Assembly: GCA_002205965.3 (NCBI GenBank) | Contig: NADL03000066.1 | Span: 397,492 to 461,491 of the forward strand | DNA from: Kappaphycus alvarezii | Taxonomy: Eukaryota > Rhodophyta > Florideophyceae > Gigartinales > Solieriaceae | Direction: 5' to 3' | Length of the DNA: 64,000 nt | In this document: positions 10,489-20,560 of the stretch, in pieces | How positions within the stretch are numbered: position 1 is the first letter of the stretch | How the letters are laid out: each line of letters starts with the position of its first letter | Program-made: the position numbers and the translations under genes | The notes under the pieces: model-generated | Told to the model about the DNA's origin: nothing | Seen by the model: only the letters and a program-made list of their open reading frames with translations | Database searches by the model: none

Positions 10489-12100
10489 TTGGAAAATGAA
10501 CAGGAAGAACGAGCCGCTCTGCTGGGCGCCAAGTTGAAGCACCTTGAGAAGAAGGACCGGGGATTGTTGCTGAAGGCCTTGCGGGACACCGACGTGATCA
10601 CCTGGGACATCTACCACCTGCAACCCGCCAAGGTTCCGGTTGTACACGCTTTCGAACTGGTTGATGACACTCCGATCCGTATGAAGGCTCGCCGGATGCC
10701 GCCGAAACATAATACGGTCGTCAAGAAGGAGTTTGGGAAGCTGCTAGAAGCCGGAGTCATAACGCCTTTAAGCTCGCTTGGTCGTTTTCCGTGGTCATAG
10801 CGACAAAGAAGGACGGGAGACCCAGGTTCTGGGTCGACTACCGACGGTTAAATAGGGTGATGAGGCCAGACCACTGGCCACTTGTGGTGTAGTGGCAAAA
10901 GTGCCTCCGATCGGTGCTCAACCTGGGGGGTATTTCAAGGAAAGTGAGGCGACAGATTTACCCGCCGGGTACGTTCGGTGTGATCCGCATGGCAATGCAC
11001 ATGGCGAGCACATTGCTGTACTGTACAGTGCACCTGAGTTAGGAATCCGAACGGTCTTTACAGTCCTGTTGTTTGCGTACAGTAAGGGTTTTAGTGTAAT
11101 GCATATTATTTTAATATGAAATTGATACCCCTTTCCCACGGACCATTAGGGTCTGGGCCGGGACTAATCGGACTCCGGGCGGACTTAGCAGATATTTAAC
11201 TGCAATCTCCGTCTCGGTGCCCGTCAAGTAAAAGGTTAGCACCCTTTACCTATTGGAGTACCCGTCAACTTTACTACTAACATTTTCCTTTTACAGTTTA
11301 CTCCGTCCTTTTTATCCCTTTCGGATTCTATCGCGCCGTCGTCGACACCGCGTATCTCCCTTGATCGCGGTCCGGCAAGCTCGTCCCGAGAGTGAGCCAG
11401 CCTCTTTTGTGTTTCCCTTATCCGTCCGTTCAACGGTCCCTCGCAGGTAGAAGACCCTCTCTCTACAACGCTCTACCGAGCTATTGAGATCCTTGCGTAC
11501 CGGAGAGACGTCTGGAAAGTAACAATAGTGAACCCTTACGGTATTATACCTCACCACTACCGAAGATCAAGGAGCTGTTTGAAGATCTGTCTGGCTCGAG
11601 GGTTTTTACAACTCTGGATTTGTATACCGGGTATTGGCAGGTAACGATGACAGAAAGCCGCAAAGAGAATACCACGTTCGTTTTTAGGTATGGAACGTAC
11701 AAGTTTGAGGTCATGCCGTTCGGGTTAATGAACGCACCGCGCGTTCCAACGAATGATGGACGGTGTTCTTCGAAATTTACCTTTCGCAATGGTTTACGTA
11801 GATGACGTGTTCATCTTCTCCAAAACAATGGAAAAACACGTAGGCCATTGGCGGGAGGTATTCAGAAGGATTCAAGAGGCAAGACTGAAGCTCAAGTTGA
11901 CCAAGGGCAGTTTCGCGCAATCGGAGGTCACGTTGCTTGGTCAAGTGGTCAACGGAATGGGCATAAAGGTCGACACAGACAACAAAAAGGACACAGTGGA
12001 AGCCTCCGAACCGGGAAACATGACCGAATTGAGGAGTTTTCTAGGCTGGCGGGGTACTGTCGGCGCTTCATCAGAACTTTGCAGATAGTCCCGCGGTGCT
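10489..12100 (+). pseudogene. gypsy-A reverse transcriptase (split by solo LTR)
   Basis: The first part (to 10,882) carries VVHAFELVDDTPI, the RRMPPKHN block and VDYRRLNR. The second (from 11,554) resumes with LDLYTGYWQV, KFEVMPFGLMNAP and YVDDVFIF (near 11,797), then the thumb-like LLGQVVNG and FLGW. All match gypsy-C. The two parts are separated by a 671-base solo LTR with a CCACT duplication. The region is otherwise also broken. Confidence 0.85.
10883..11553. repeat. Solo LTR inserted in gypsy-A pol
   Basis: Begins TGTGGTGTAG and ends TATTATACCTCA, so it has TG...CA ends with an imperfect inverted repeat (TGTGGTGTA against TGAGGTATA). It is flanked by a perfect 5-base duplication, CCACT, at 10,878-10,882 and 11,554-11,558. 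The coding sense of gypsy-A reverse transcriptase stops at one side and resumes at the other. A TATA-like GATATTTAAC lies at 11,191. No internal retroelement sequence remains, so this is a recombination product of another LTR element, and it is younger than gypsy-A. Confidence 0.85.
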
Positions 12101-12214
12101 GTACGCGGCCACATCGGTTAAGAAGGCTTTCAGATGGACCTCTTGAGATGCGGGAATCATCCGAGTACCTTAAGAGAAAGCTGATTACGCTAACAGTGCT
12201 ATCACATCCGTAAT

Positions 12215-12600
12215 TCGACGCCCCTTTCATAGTAGAGCCGGACGCGCCTTCGCCCGCACTCGGAGTGGTCCTCTCTCAGAAAAAGGAGGACGGGAAGGTA
12301 CTCCCCATCCAATTCGCGTCAAGGACGATGAAGTAACAGGAGCGCCGCTATTCAACGGGCGAGGGGAGGCCTTGCAGTATTGTTCGCCGTAAAGAAGTTC
12401 CGAATGTACCTCTTGTCTGACAAGCCGTTTCTGGTTTATAAGTATCATCTAGCCCTGCAGACAGCGTTTAAGAAGTAAAACACCCATGAGCGGTTTGCCA
12501 GGTGGTTGGATCTAATGGCCGAGTACGATTTCGAGGTCAAGTGTCGGCATGGAGTCGCCAATGGGGCCGCGGACTGTCTTTCGCGCAGGCCCTACTAGTG
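12215..12600 (+). pseudogene. gypsy-A RNase H region
   Basis: Frames give ALGVVLSQKKEDGKV, then further on ARWLDLMAEYDFEVK and GAADCLSRRPY, the standard closing landmarks of gypsy RNase H. Activity would be removal of the RNA template during reverse transcription. It is broken. Confidence 0.78.
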
Positions 12601-12799
12601 GCCGGACCCATGGAGAAGACAAGGTCGAGAACCTCTTGGAATGATTATTGGCCACGGTATATTGGGCCGATCCCAAACTCGTGGGCTTGGAACCGCAGCT
12701 GCTAAATATGGCAAGGTTCTTGGCAGAGAAACGGTCCAAGAAGTGGACAAAGAGAAGAGGACAGCGATAAAGGGACCGCGAAGAAGTTTATGCTCTGGA

Positions 12800-13830
12800 A
12801 CGATACGTTGTTTCGGCGGAGAAGAAGGGGCTACGCGTCGTGACCCCGCTAGGGCAACGTTCCGAGATACTAGCGACATTCCACGGCGATATCGGACACT
12901 GCGACGTTGGGTCAACTCGGAAGTTTGTCAGGGACCGCTTCTGGTGGCCAGGATGTACCGCGATATCACGGAACACATCGCGGCATGCTATGGCTGTCAA
13001 TATGCTCGCAGGCTTCCGAACTACCACACTAACCTAAGAGCACCCGTCACCGGGCTCTTCGAGATGTTTTTTAATTGACTTCGCTGGACCATTCAAGCTG
13101 TCGAGGGCCGGGAAGATATTTGCGTTGATCGCGGGGAACACATGACTGGTTAGCCGATTGCGTGGGCCACGATGAATTCCACTTCGGCCATTGTGATCAA
13201 TTTCGTCCAGATGAGATGCTCTTGCCATTCGGGCTGCCCAAGAGGATCGTATTGGATAACGCGACGGCATTTCCAGCCTCGTCGGCCCAGAGCTTTATAA
13301 ACGAACATGCGGTGGAGTGGAAGGCCGTTCTCTCTTACGCTTCTATGGCTAATGGGAGAGCGGAAAGAATGGTGGTAACTATCAAGCACACGATCAGAGG
13401 TCTATTGGTCAGAACGGTGGGGATTCGGCGGAGGCACTCCCGCAGGTGTTGCATGGTTACCGAAGACGCGACCGTGGAGCAGCCCCCTTTCCCTTCCAGA
13501 TGCTGTACGGCATCAGGCCAAGGATGTTAGAAAGTGACGCAGTGGCTCTACCGAGCGAAGGGAACGCGAAGATCCGAGCCGTGGAGATCTTTAGGGAATC
13601 GCGCCTGCGCGCCGCTGTGGTTGAAAGGTCTCTTACTTTACCAGAACCAAAGGGCCGCGTGAGGAAGTTCGCGGTAGGGGACGAAGTTCTAGTCGTCCAT
13701 GTAGCGGCCTTCCATAAGACCAAGAAGTGGCCCTTTCGAATCGTACTACACTGTTCATGCATCGTGACAAAGGCTAACCATCCACGCTACAAGTTGATAT
13801 CATCTACGGGGCGGTGAAAAGGAAGGCGAT
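12800..13830 (+). pseudogene. gypsy-A integrase region
   Basis: An HHCC-type zinc-binding stretch can be read (HGDIGHCDVGSTRKF, then CYGCQYARRLP near 12,985). A core block follows with VLDNATAF and EWKAVLSYASMANGRAER near 13,310-13,370, then LYGIRPRMLES near 13,505 and a C-terminal block with VGDEVLVVHV near 13,680. No chromodomain is evident. It is broken. Confidence 0.82.
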
Positions 13831-15504
13831 TCACGCTCGCAGGTTGGTTCGATACTACAAGAAAGCCGTTTTTACTAAATCTTTAAGACACGAAGGCAAG
13901 GAAATTGGAAACGAGGAGAAAGGGCATGGAGAAGCAGCTAGGATCGACGGAACCCAAAACAACAAAAAAAGGAAATGGAAAAGAAGGTCGACTTAATCTA
14001 GAACATTAGATCACTTGCCGAAAAGACCGGTGGAGCCCCTTGCGATATCGTCGCGTTTCCTCTTGATACGATTGGCACCGTTGCGATGACGCGGGCGCTT
14101 AGGGCTGTGTCCTCCGGGAGCATTAGCCTCCTCTCTTTTCGGTGGGAGTAGAATTCCGAGCTCCTGCCCATGCACTTCTCAAAGGCTTCGGCGGACAAGT
14201 CTTCTCGAGGTCGCGGACACGGCCACTACTGGAGGGCTCTTTCTGTTGTTATTCCCCAGATTTTGGAAGGTTAATACCACCGCTGTGCCTGGTCGTTATC
14301 TCCAAGCTCAGCCAGACGTTTGTCAATAGAAGCTCCAGTGCAGCCTTCATGGTCGTCATTGAATGGCACATGACAGAGGGAAGGAGTCGGCGGGAACGGG
14401 GAGCCATAAGTGGCTCTCGGGAACGGTAGATATTGTACCAACTTCCTGTCGGGATTGCTTTGGGCACCAGGAGTGGATGTACAGGACGGCCCCGATGCGA
14501 TCGGGATGACCTCGTTCGGAACGATCAGATTCAACGTTGTGCCGGTGTTAGTTATCGTAACCTCTAAGTATAGAGTGTACAGAAGGATGACATAATCTCT
14601 CCAGAATCCTCTTCGGTAGCCCTGCACACCTGCTCCGGCTGCACCACCGGACTTCGAGATCGACCATGCGCCCTCTGGGACTGACACGTACAAGTGGCGG
14701 TCATTAGTCGCCTCCGTGAGACCGAGGGCATAAGCATCGGCGGCTGTCATCTCCTTGTGTCGAACGGCGCACGAAGGGGCGATATGAAAATCGAAAAGGA
14801 CACGGAACTCACTCTTGTTCACTGCCAACGGGGTGGGTGACCTTGGCGAGTATAGCTTGAATTGGAACGGCGAGCCGAGCGTACCGTGATTTTAGTGGTT
14901 CCCGGCGTCCCAGGAGGCGAACAACGGTAGGTCGGGTGAGCTGAGAGGGGTGAGGTTGGTCACCCGGGCCGCTTTAGCAGCTTACTGACGACGAGGGGCT
15001 GTGCTGCCAATGCTTTTAGCGGCCGTATACGCGTCTTGGCCATCCTCGAACTGATATTTCAAGACTAACGCCTCTCGCCACTCCACCTCCGCTTTGTTTG
15101 CCTTCTCCTCTCAACCGTAGCCCACGCAATACGGTCGGGCCGCTTGCTCGCTTCCACGTGTATACCTGTGGTCTCAATGCACCACGGCACTTCACAGAGG
15201 TCCTCGCTCGTAGCCCTAGAGAAGACGTGAGCTCCGTGTTGAGAAGAGAAGAAAATCGCGGGGGAAACTGAAGGAGATAGGCAGGGAGGTTGAAACGTCA
15301 AGGCGGAAAGGGCGCTAGAAACGTGCGTACTTCGGTGCTGCGGTGGTGTGAGGCTTAGCGATGAACGCCGCAAGACAAGGCGCCAGGAATGTGCGTATTG
15401 GTATGGCGATGTGCATGCTCAGGGGCGGACGTGTAGACTTTGGTGCGGTGGTGTGGAGGGAAGGCTTGGACAGATGAGCTTCACTGTATTTGTACGTTAC
15501 GGAG
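13831..15504. other. gypsy-A 3' region before the LTR
   Basis: A basic run (NNKKRKWKRR, plus strand, near 13,960) ends the integrase tail. After that only the antisense frame stands out. From about 15,310 to 15,470 short GC-rich motifs recur (two copies of TGCGGTGGTGTG with nearby variants), suggesting local duplication just before the LTR. Confidence 0.5.
14271..14828 (-). CDS. Antisense open frame between integrase and 3' LTR of gypsy-A
   Basis: An uninterrupted minus-strand frame of about 185 codons lies in the region downstream of gypsy-A integrase, on the opposite strand to gag-pol. It shows a plausible globular composition: a hydrophobic beta-like run (YVILLYTLYLEVTITNTG), VPNEVIPIASGPS, and a C-terminal part with FNDDHEGCTGASIDKRL. 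There is no ATG at its 5' edge, so a start is not assigned. I do not recognise the product. Antisense genes in this position are known in some plant gypsy lineages, but no homology to those is claimed. It could instead be a captured gene or a chance open frame, although plus-strand frames there look less protein-like. Confidence 0.4.
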   Translation of the reverse strand: MAVNKSEFRVLFDFHIAPSCAVRHKEMTAADAYALGLTEATNDRHLYVSVPEGAWSISKSGGAAGAGVQGYRRGFWRDYVILLYTLYLEVTITNTGTTLNLIVPNEVIPIASGPSCTSTPGAQSNPDRKLVQYLPFPRATYGSPFPPTPSLCHVPFNDDHEGCTGASIDKRLAELGDNDQAQRWY

Positions 15505-15606
15505 TGGGGCGCGTACACTCAGCAGGGGGGCCTGTGCCACGCAGATTGCGTGTCGCACGCAAGTTACTGTATGCACAGTACAGTACTGTACAGAGCCGCA
15601 CCCCGG

Positions 15607-16315
15607 TGTGGAGAAATGACTCGCACCAACCAGTAGTCATTATATTCTTACCGTCTTCCAGCTGTTTCTTCGAAGTCGGATACCATAACTTTCCTTTTCT
15701 ATGGTATCCTATACTGGGCCTGCTCTATTACATTTAGAGGGGGCAACAACTGGAAAGCAACCGTCTGTATTTATGCACTGGCTCGCAACTGTTGTTTTGA
15801 AGCAGTACAAAGTAGGGCCTATCCAGTTCATGCACCACTGGGCCGGCTCTACCTATCGCAGACACACAACACTCGATAGGCAACAGTAGTTGCCTATCCT
15901 ACCGGTCCCTTCTGTTGCTTCGAAGGCGAATCATAGCTCGGACCTATTAAGTGTATACTACACTGGGCTGACTCTACCTAACATAGATGAACGACTGCTG
16001 ATAGCCAACAGTCGTTGTCCATCCTAACGGCTCCCGACTGTTGCGTCGAAGGCCAAATCTATGACTCGGACCTATCCACAGTACCGCATAATGGGCCAAC
16101 TCTGGTTACACATATTTTGCTGCAATACCCGATTGCATATTCTGTAGCCATAGCTTGACTAAGCTTTTGTAGAAGAGTTGTGTACAAATTAGTATTTAAG
16201 ATAGCTATCTCTGGTAGACTAGCCATCATCTCTACTCAATCAATCAACTCATCAACCAAACCTCAACTAATCAACAAAATCAACAAGCGTCAGACGTAAA
16301 TACGTTCTACCCACA
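15607..16315. repeat. Solo LTR inside gypsy-A 3' LTR
   Basis: Starts TGTGGAGAAA and ends TTCTACCCACA, an imperfect TGTGG/CCACA inverted repeat. It is flanked by a perfect 5-base duplication CCCGG (15,602-15,606 and 16,316-16,320). TATA-like AGTATTTAAG lies at 16,191 with a CT/CA-rich downstream stretch, as in an LTR promoter. It contains an internal tandem array. It is unrelated by eye to the other solo LTR. It inserted after the gypsy-A LTR was in place. Confidence 0.87.
15713..16105. repeat. 124-128 base tandem repeat inside the solo LTR
   Basis: Unit starts near 15,713, 15,837, 15,962 and 16,090 are marked by ACTGGGCCGGCTCTACC-like sequence; each unit also holds a CAACAGT...TTGC core and TGTTGCTTCGAAGGC. 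There are three full imperfect units and a partial one, upstream of the TATA-like box. Tandem arrays in the U3 part of LTRs often act as enhancers; that function is inference. Confidence 0.75.
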
Positions 16316-16484
16316 CCCGGGGAGATACATCTGAAAGCTTCCAGACTTATCTCCCCGTGGCACGCCAGTTAGGGAATGGGGATTGGGGCACGGTACAGTA
16401 CAGTACATATAGTGCTGTTCTGTGTCGCGCCCTTGGTAGAAGTACGGTAGGTTACGCTTGGCCAAGGACAGTAATAAAAGAAAA

Positions 16485-16599
16485 CCAAGCATTTCATGAT
16501 CATGGGTACCTTGTATTCACCAAGCATTTCATGGTACCGCATCCAAGGTGAAACATCCAAGGTGAATACAAGGTGGCCATGAACATGAAATGCTTGGTT
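16485..16599. repeat. Palindromic junction with LTR-PBS fragment
   Basis: CCAAGCATTTCATGATCATGG and the following ACCTTGTATTCACC are mirrored on the right by GGTGAATACAAGGT and CATGAAATGCTTGG. The loop contains another CAAGCATTTCA joined to TGGTACCGCATCCAAGG, which is the LTR end plus primer-binding site of gypsy-A. Thus a plus LTR and a minus LTR meet tail to tail around a third, tiny LTR-PBS piece. Confidence 0.75.
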
Positions 16600-17478
16600 T
16601 CACATTTCGTAATCAAAGCCGCGGCACAGAACAGCACTATATGTACTGTACTGTGCCGTGCCCCAATCCCCATCCCCTGACTGGCGTGCCACGGGGATAA
16701 GTCTGGAAGCTTCCAGATGTATCTCCCCGGGGTGGGGCGCTGTACAGTACTGTACGTGCGCATTTATGGGCATGTACAGTACTGTACTGAGCATACAGTA
16801 ACTTGCGTGCCAAGCAATCTGCGTGCCACAGCTCGCATAGCCCACAGACGGCTCCAAACCATAGGCTACTGTCTTCCTTCATAATATAAAGTGTAAATGG
16901 GGGTTAGTTTACTGTGGTAGATATGTGGGTTGGTATCCAGTAAATTTGTACCGAAGCGTAGATATCGTATCATTGTCAAGCCAATTGCGAAACCGTACGA
17001 TGCGTCGAAAGCTGTGGATGCACTCCAATCTACCAGAAGGTGGGAGGCCAGCCAGCAAACAAGCGGCATTGGAGGTTACTGTCAAAGCGGAGTGCCGCTG
17101 TAAAAGAATGGCTCTAACCTTCGAAAACCGTTCCATTGCGCGGGTGGCAACGGTTCTCGCGAGTTCCTTGACGACGGAGAACGCCGCCGGATGCCAACCT
17201 CCAAGCGTTGAGATGGGACAGGAACCAACCTGTTTCTCCCAGGCAGCTCAGCAAGGAACCCTTGGTATTTCCGCTGCTTCTCTGTGTGAGCTGCGTTGAG
17301 GCTTGTGAGTGGGTTGAAAGCCCTGGCTCTTGCGTGGGAGGGAGCGAGCGGGTTGACAAAGGTTACGTCGAAGTAATCCGTGCCACCGTCGGCTCCCATC
17401 GCCCTGATATCCGGCCTCGTCCTGTTTTGGTAGTGTAGACGAGGTTCGTAATATAAAGTTATAGCGAGTTTGGCTTCA
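16586..17478 (-). repeat. gypsy-A LTR (minus strand) split by a LINE tail
   Basis: On the minus strand it begins TGAAGCCAAACTCGC (17,478) and ends AAGCATTTCA (16,586), with the palindromes and hairpin in between. A LINE tail occupies 16,896-17,447. Without it the LTR would be about 340 bases, the most complete copy of this LTR family in the window. Confidence 0.75.
16896..17447 (-). mobile_element. 5'-truncated LINE tail with target duplication
   Basis: The minus strand encodes the end of a restriction-like endonuclease domain (TDYFDVTFVNPL near 17,370; EKQRKY near 17,275, supplying a D...D-V-T...K pattern). The conserved ARTVATRAMERF and SNAACLLAG tail follows near 17,160-17,060. TAATATAAAGT is duplicated at both edges (16,882-16,892 and 17,448-17,458), which fits target-primed insertion into a gypsy-A LTR. 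The uninterrupted counterpart of that LTR stretch is at 8,251-8,280. Frames change at least twice, so the tail is dead. Confidence 0.75.
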
Positions 17479-17689
17479 AATTCCGGACTCCTTGTACAGT
17501 ACCACCATCTGATATAGTCTCGCCACTCGTATTTCCGCTTCCCGCCTTAGCCCTCAACTCCTTCGGTACGCATCCACTGCCATCTTATGTTCTGGAGAAC
17601 AACATACCGCGGTTGCGGCCAGACACCACTCCACAGATGCCACTATTCACACAAGAATTTATCAGCGCCTCGGCTGTGTTTTACGGTCC
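17479..17689. other. Short unassigned spacer
   Basis: Between the inverted gypsy-A LTR and the inverted LINE 5' piece no coding sequence or repeat was recognised. Confidence 0.5.
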
Positions 17690-18120
17690 TCGGTGGCTAT
17701 AGCAGTTGTATCGAGCGGGCCACTGCACGTGACTGACTTCCGTTATCCAGTTTGAAGATGGTAACGGGGCGCGTATGTGCGGGGCGAGCGGCGACTGAGG
17801 CATGCGTGGCAGTGGCGTTGGCTGCGGGGCGTGTGCTGTCGGCTATAGCGTCGACGTTTCTCTGAGCTGACGGGTGAGTCGGGTGAAGCGGATTTGGGAA
17901 AGAAGGCTGTGGACAGCGTGCGGAGCAGTGCAAATTCCTGCCGCATCATGGTTTCGACGGCGCGGAGACCGGGGTCTTTTTCATGGCTGCAGCGAAGCGA
18001 AGGACGGCGTTCTCGTCTCCGAGGTCGAGGGCGCAGACAGCGGTCCGGAAGGACATCGCAAGCTTGCGGAAGGAGGCGGCGAAGGTTTCCGGCTGGAGGG
18101 AAGGGGGGGGAATGCGCATG
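17690..18120 (-). mobile_element. Inverted 5' piece of LINE-1
   Basis: The minus strand encodes an N-terminal LINE segment (AAAMKKTP, then QEFALLRTLSTAFFP, then SPVSSEKRR). About 165 bases of it (17,840-18,003) are repeated in opposite orientation at 18,179-18,343, where the plus strand reads QEFALLRKLSTVFIP. The arms are separated by about 175 bases. Head-to-head 5' sequence joined to a sense 3' body is the layout produced by twin priming. A separate insertion is also possible. Confidence 0.7.
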
Positions 18121-19738
18121 ATGGTTGTTACGTATGTGGAACTGTCGATTGTATAGTTTTCTTTTGGAACGCCGTCTCTCGCTTCGCTACAGCCATGAAA
18201 GAAGACCCTGGCTTCCGCGCCGTCGAAACCATGATGCAGCAGGAATTTGCACTGCTTCGCAAGCTGTCCACGGTCTTCATTCCCGAATCCGCCTAACCCG
18301 ACTCACCCGTCAGCTCAGAGAACGGCGACACAGCAGCCGACGCCACACGTCCCGCACCTGCGCGCCCGGCGCGCTCCCTCCCGCCGCTCCGCCTTCAGGA
18401 CCCCCCCCGACCGACACCGCCGACGATCCCGACCACTCAACGCCTTTCACCCGTTGCGCCGCTCCACCATCGCTTCCACCGCCCGCTGGCTCTGTGCACC
18501 CGAACCGTGCGGACTCATCCACTTTCAAGTTGCCGAAACCACTGGACGAATTTCGAAGCCCACCTCACATCCGTCACGCCCTGCGGGAGGGAGGACTGCG
18601 CCTACCTCTTGCTGTGCTCCAGTCCACCACTCCTTCGATCTTCTTCCTGATCGCACCCGAGCGTGATCGCACCCGAGCTGCTGTCCCGCTCATCCCCCAT
18701 GCATACAGGAGGTTCCGCCACCAAGCCACCACTGAGGACCTCATTGTACCCAAGCTGCAGTTCACGGAAATACAGAATCCCCGCGAAGCCTGCCGATCTG
18801 AAGCCGACCTCGCCGTATTCCGTCAAATCATCACTGCTGAAATCGACCGCCTCTCCTCTGACGAGTGCAAATGGCGCTTGCGCCACGACTTCCTCGCTAC
18901 CCTTCGCCCAATCGCCGACTCACTCCTCCCTACCCAAGCCTCCACCGGACCCCACCCGCCCGTACGCAAGGGCCCCGCCCCCTGACCCCCCGACTCCCCA
19001 ACCTGTGCCCTCCCCAGCCACCGAGATCCCCCAGCCCCCCCCGCCTCCCCCTCAAAGTGTTCTTGACGACTTCGAAATTGACAGCCCACTCCCCATGAAC
19101 CCGCTACGCACACCGCTCCACTTGATGCTGACATGGTCACCTCCCAATGAGTGCATCACCCACATCCCAACCCCCAACCATGCCCGACACCCGACATTAT
19201 CTATCAACTGCGGATCCCACGTTGAAATACCTACCCAACAGCCTCCGCGCAGACTTCCATCGCCTATTCCACGATCTCTACTCCCGATACAACTCAGCCC
19301 GCACACAAACACCCAAGCTGACGCACTCTCTTGCATCCTGGCAACGCCAAAACTAGTTCTTAGAAGAATGGCCGGCACGAGACACGAACTCGCTCTTCAC
19401 TGGCGTTCATCTCAACCCTCCGCAACCGCATCCACCTCGCTAGGCAAGGACAGTGGCAACAGCTTTACACGCTGCTAACGCCTTTCCACCACTGCAACAC
19501 CCCACTGCGCCGCAGAGGGCGACCCAGTCACCAATACAACGATGTCAACGATACGTCCGGGACGGATGTCTCTCCAAAGCAACGGCTGTCCCTACAGAAT
19601 ACGCCACCGGCGACGCCTCCCCCACACACTTCCCATCCTCCAAAACCTTCACCCCTCGCCCCTCCACGAAGCCACGCCAACCCCTCAGCCTGAACTCCCC
19701 ACCATCACCCCCTTCGCCGAGTCCACTGTTAAACAGCC

Positions 19739-20560
19739 TTGCAAGCCCTGAATAGGCACTCGACACCCGGACTGGATGGCATGCGCCCTCCACCTTCGCG
19801 TCCTCTCGCCGCTCCATCGGGCGCGGAACCACAAGCAAACGCACTGTCAGCCCTAAAGGACTTCGTCAACAAGTTAGTAAACGGCACTGTACCCACCCCT
19901 CCAAACCTGCCTCTCCGCCGCATCACTGATCGCAATCCCGAAAAGCTCACCAGACTCCCTACGTTAACCCATAGCAATCGGATCCTATACAGACGTCTTG
20001 TGGCACGGCTCCTCGCAGCTAGACCCAGCAACGACGGCGTCTTTCTCTCGCACCTACGACCGCTGCAACACGCAGTTGGCTCTAAACACGGCATTGAAGC
20101 TGCCATACACGCCCTCCGCCTCACGGCTTTTGCCCTCAAACATCAAGACTACTTCCTATTGCAAATCGACCTCTCCAACGCCTTCAACAGCGCGGAGCGC
20201 TCCTGTTTTCTCCGCTTTGTCATCAACTACGCCCCACAGGCGGCCAGGTTCGTTCACCTAACCTTCGGGAGGGCCTCGGATTTGCATTTCGGCCCCTACG
20301 TCCAGCAGTCTGCCACAGGTACATACCAAGGCGACCCTCTCGCCATCCACCTGTACGCGCTCGCCATCCAACCTTTCCTCCGCCATCTGCACACATCTTT
20401 CCCCGCAGCCGCGATGCACGCATGGTATGCCGACGACGGCAACATCATCATCTTCCCTTCCGTGACGCCCCGGAGCTACTGCACACAATCGAGAGGGACG
20501 GCAGGCAGCTCGGAATGTTTATTAACTTGCAGAAGACTGAAGCATGGTGGTTCGGAAAGG
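19739..20560 (+). pseudogene. LINE-1 reverse transcriptase domain
   Basis: A frame of nearly 300 codons holds the palm motifs of a non-LTR reverse transcriptase: LQIDLSNAFNSAER near 20,160 (motif A aspartate), GTYQGDPLA near 20,320 (motif B) and WYADDGN near 20,422 (motif C, catalytic YADD). Upstream STPGLDGMR near 19,760 corresponds to the usual motif 1 region. The frame is lost soon after motif C, and the thumb continues in other frames. Confidence 0.88.

Larger units (their letters stand above)
8285..16496 (+). mobile_element. Ty3/gypsy retrotransposon fossil, main copy (gypsy-A)
   Basis: LTR, primer-binding site, Gag with zinc knuckle, protease, reverse transcriptase, RNase H and integrase follow in gypsy order, then a region of about 1.5 kb with an antisense frame, then a 3' LTR ending ATTTCA at 16,496. 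Reverse transcriptase before integrase marks Ty3/gypsy. The copy carries two foreign solo LTRs: 10,883-11,553 in the reverse transcriptase and 15,607-16,315 in the 3' LTR. It is clearly dead, with some tens of disruptions. It shares family traits with gypsy-C at the right end of the window (VTHSFEL, FGLMNAP, YVDD). Confidence 0.88.
15505..16496 (+). repeat. gypsy-A 3' LTR, split by a solo LTR
   Basis: The left part (to 15,606) carries GCGTACACTCAGC, a G-run and the GTACAGTAC palindromes. The right part (16,316-16,496) resumes inside the hairpin and continues to AAGCATTTCA. Between them lies a 709-base solo LTR with a CCCGG duplication. In the same orientation as the 5' LTR at 8,285-8,567, it frames the main gypsy-A copy. 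The next five bases are TGATC, the candidate target duplication, but the partner is lost at the damaged 5' edge. Confidence 0.75.
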
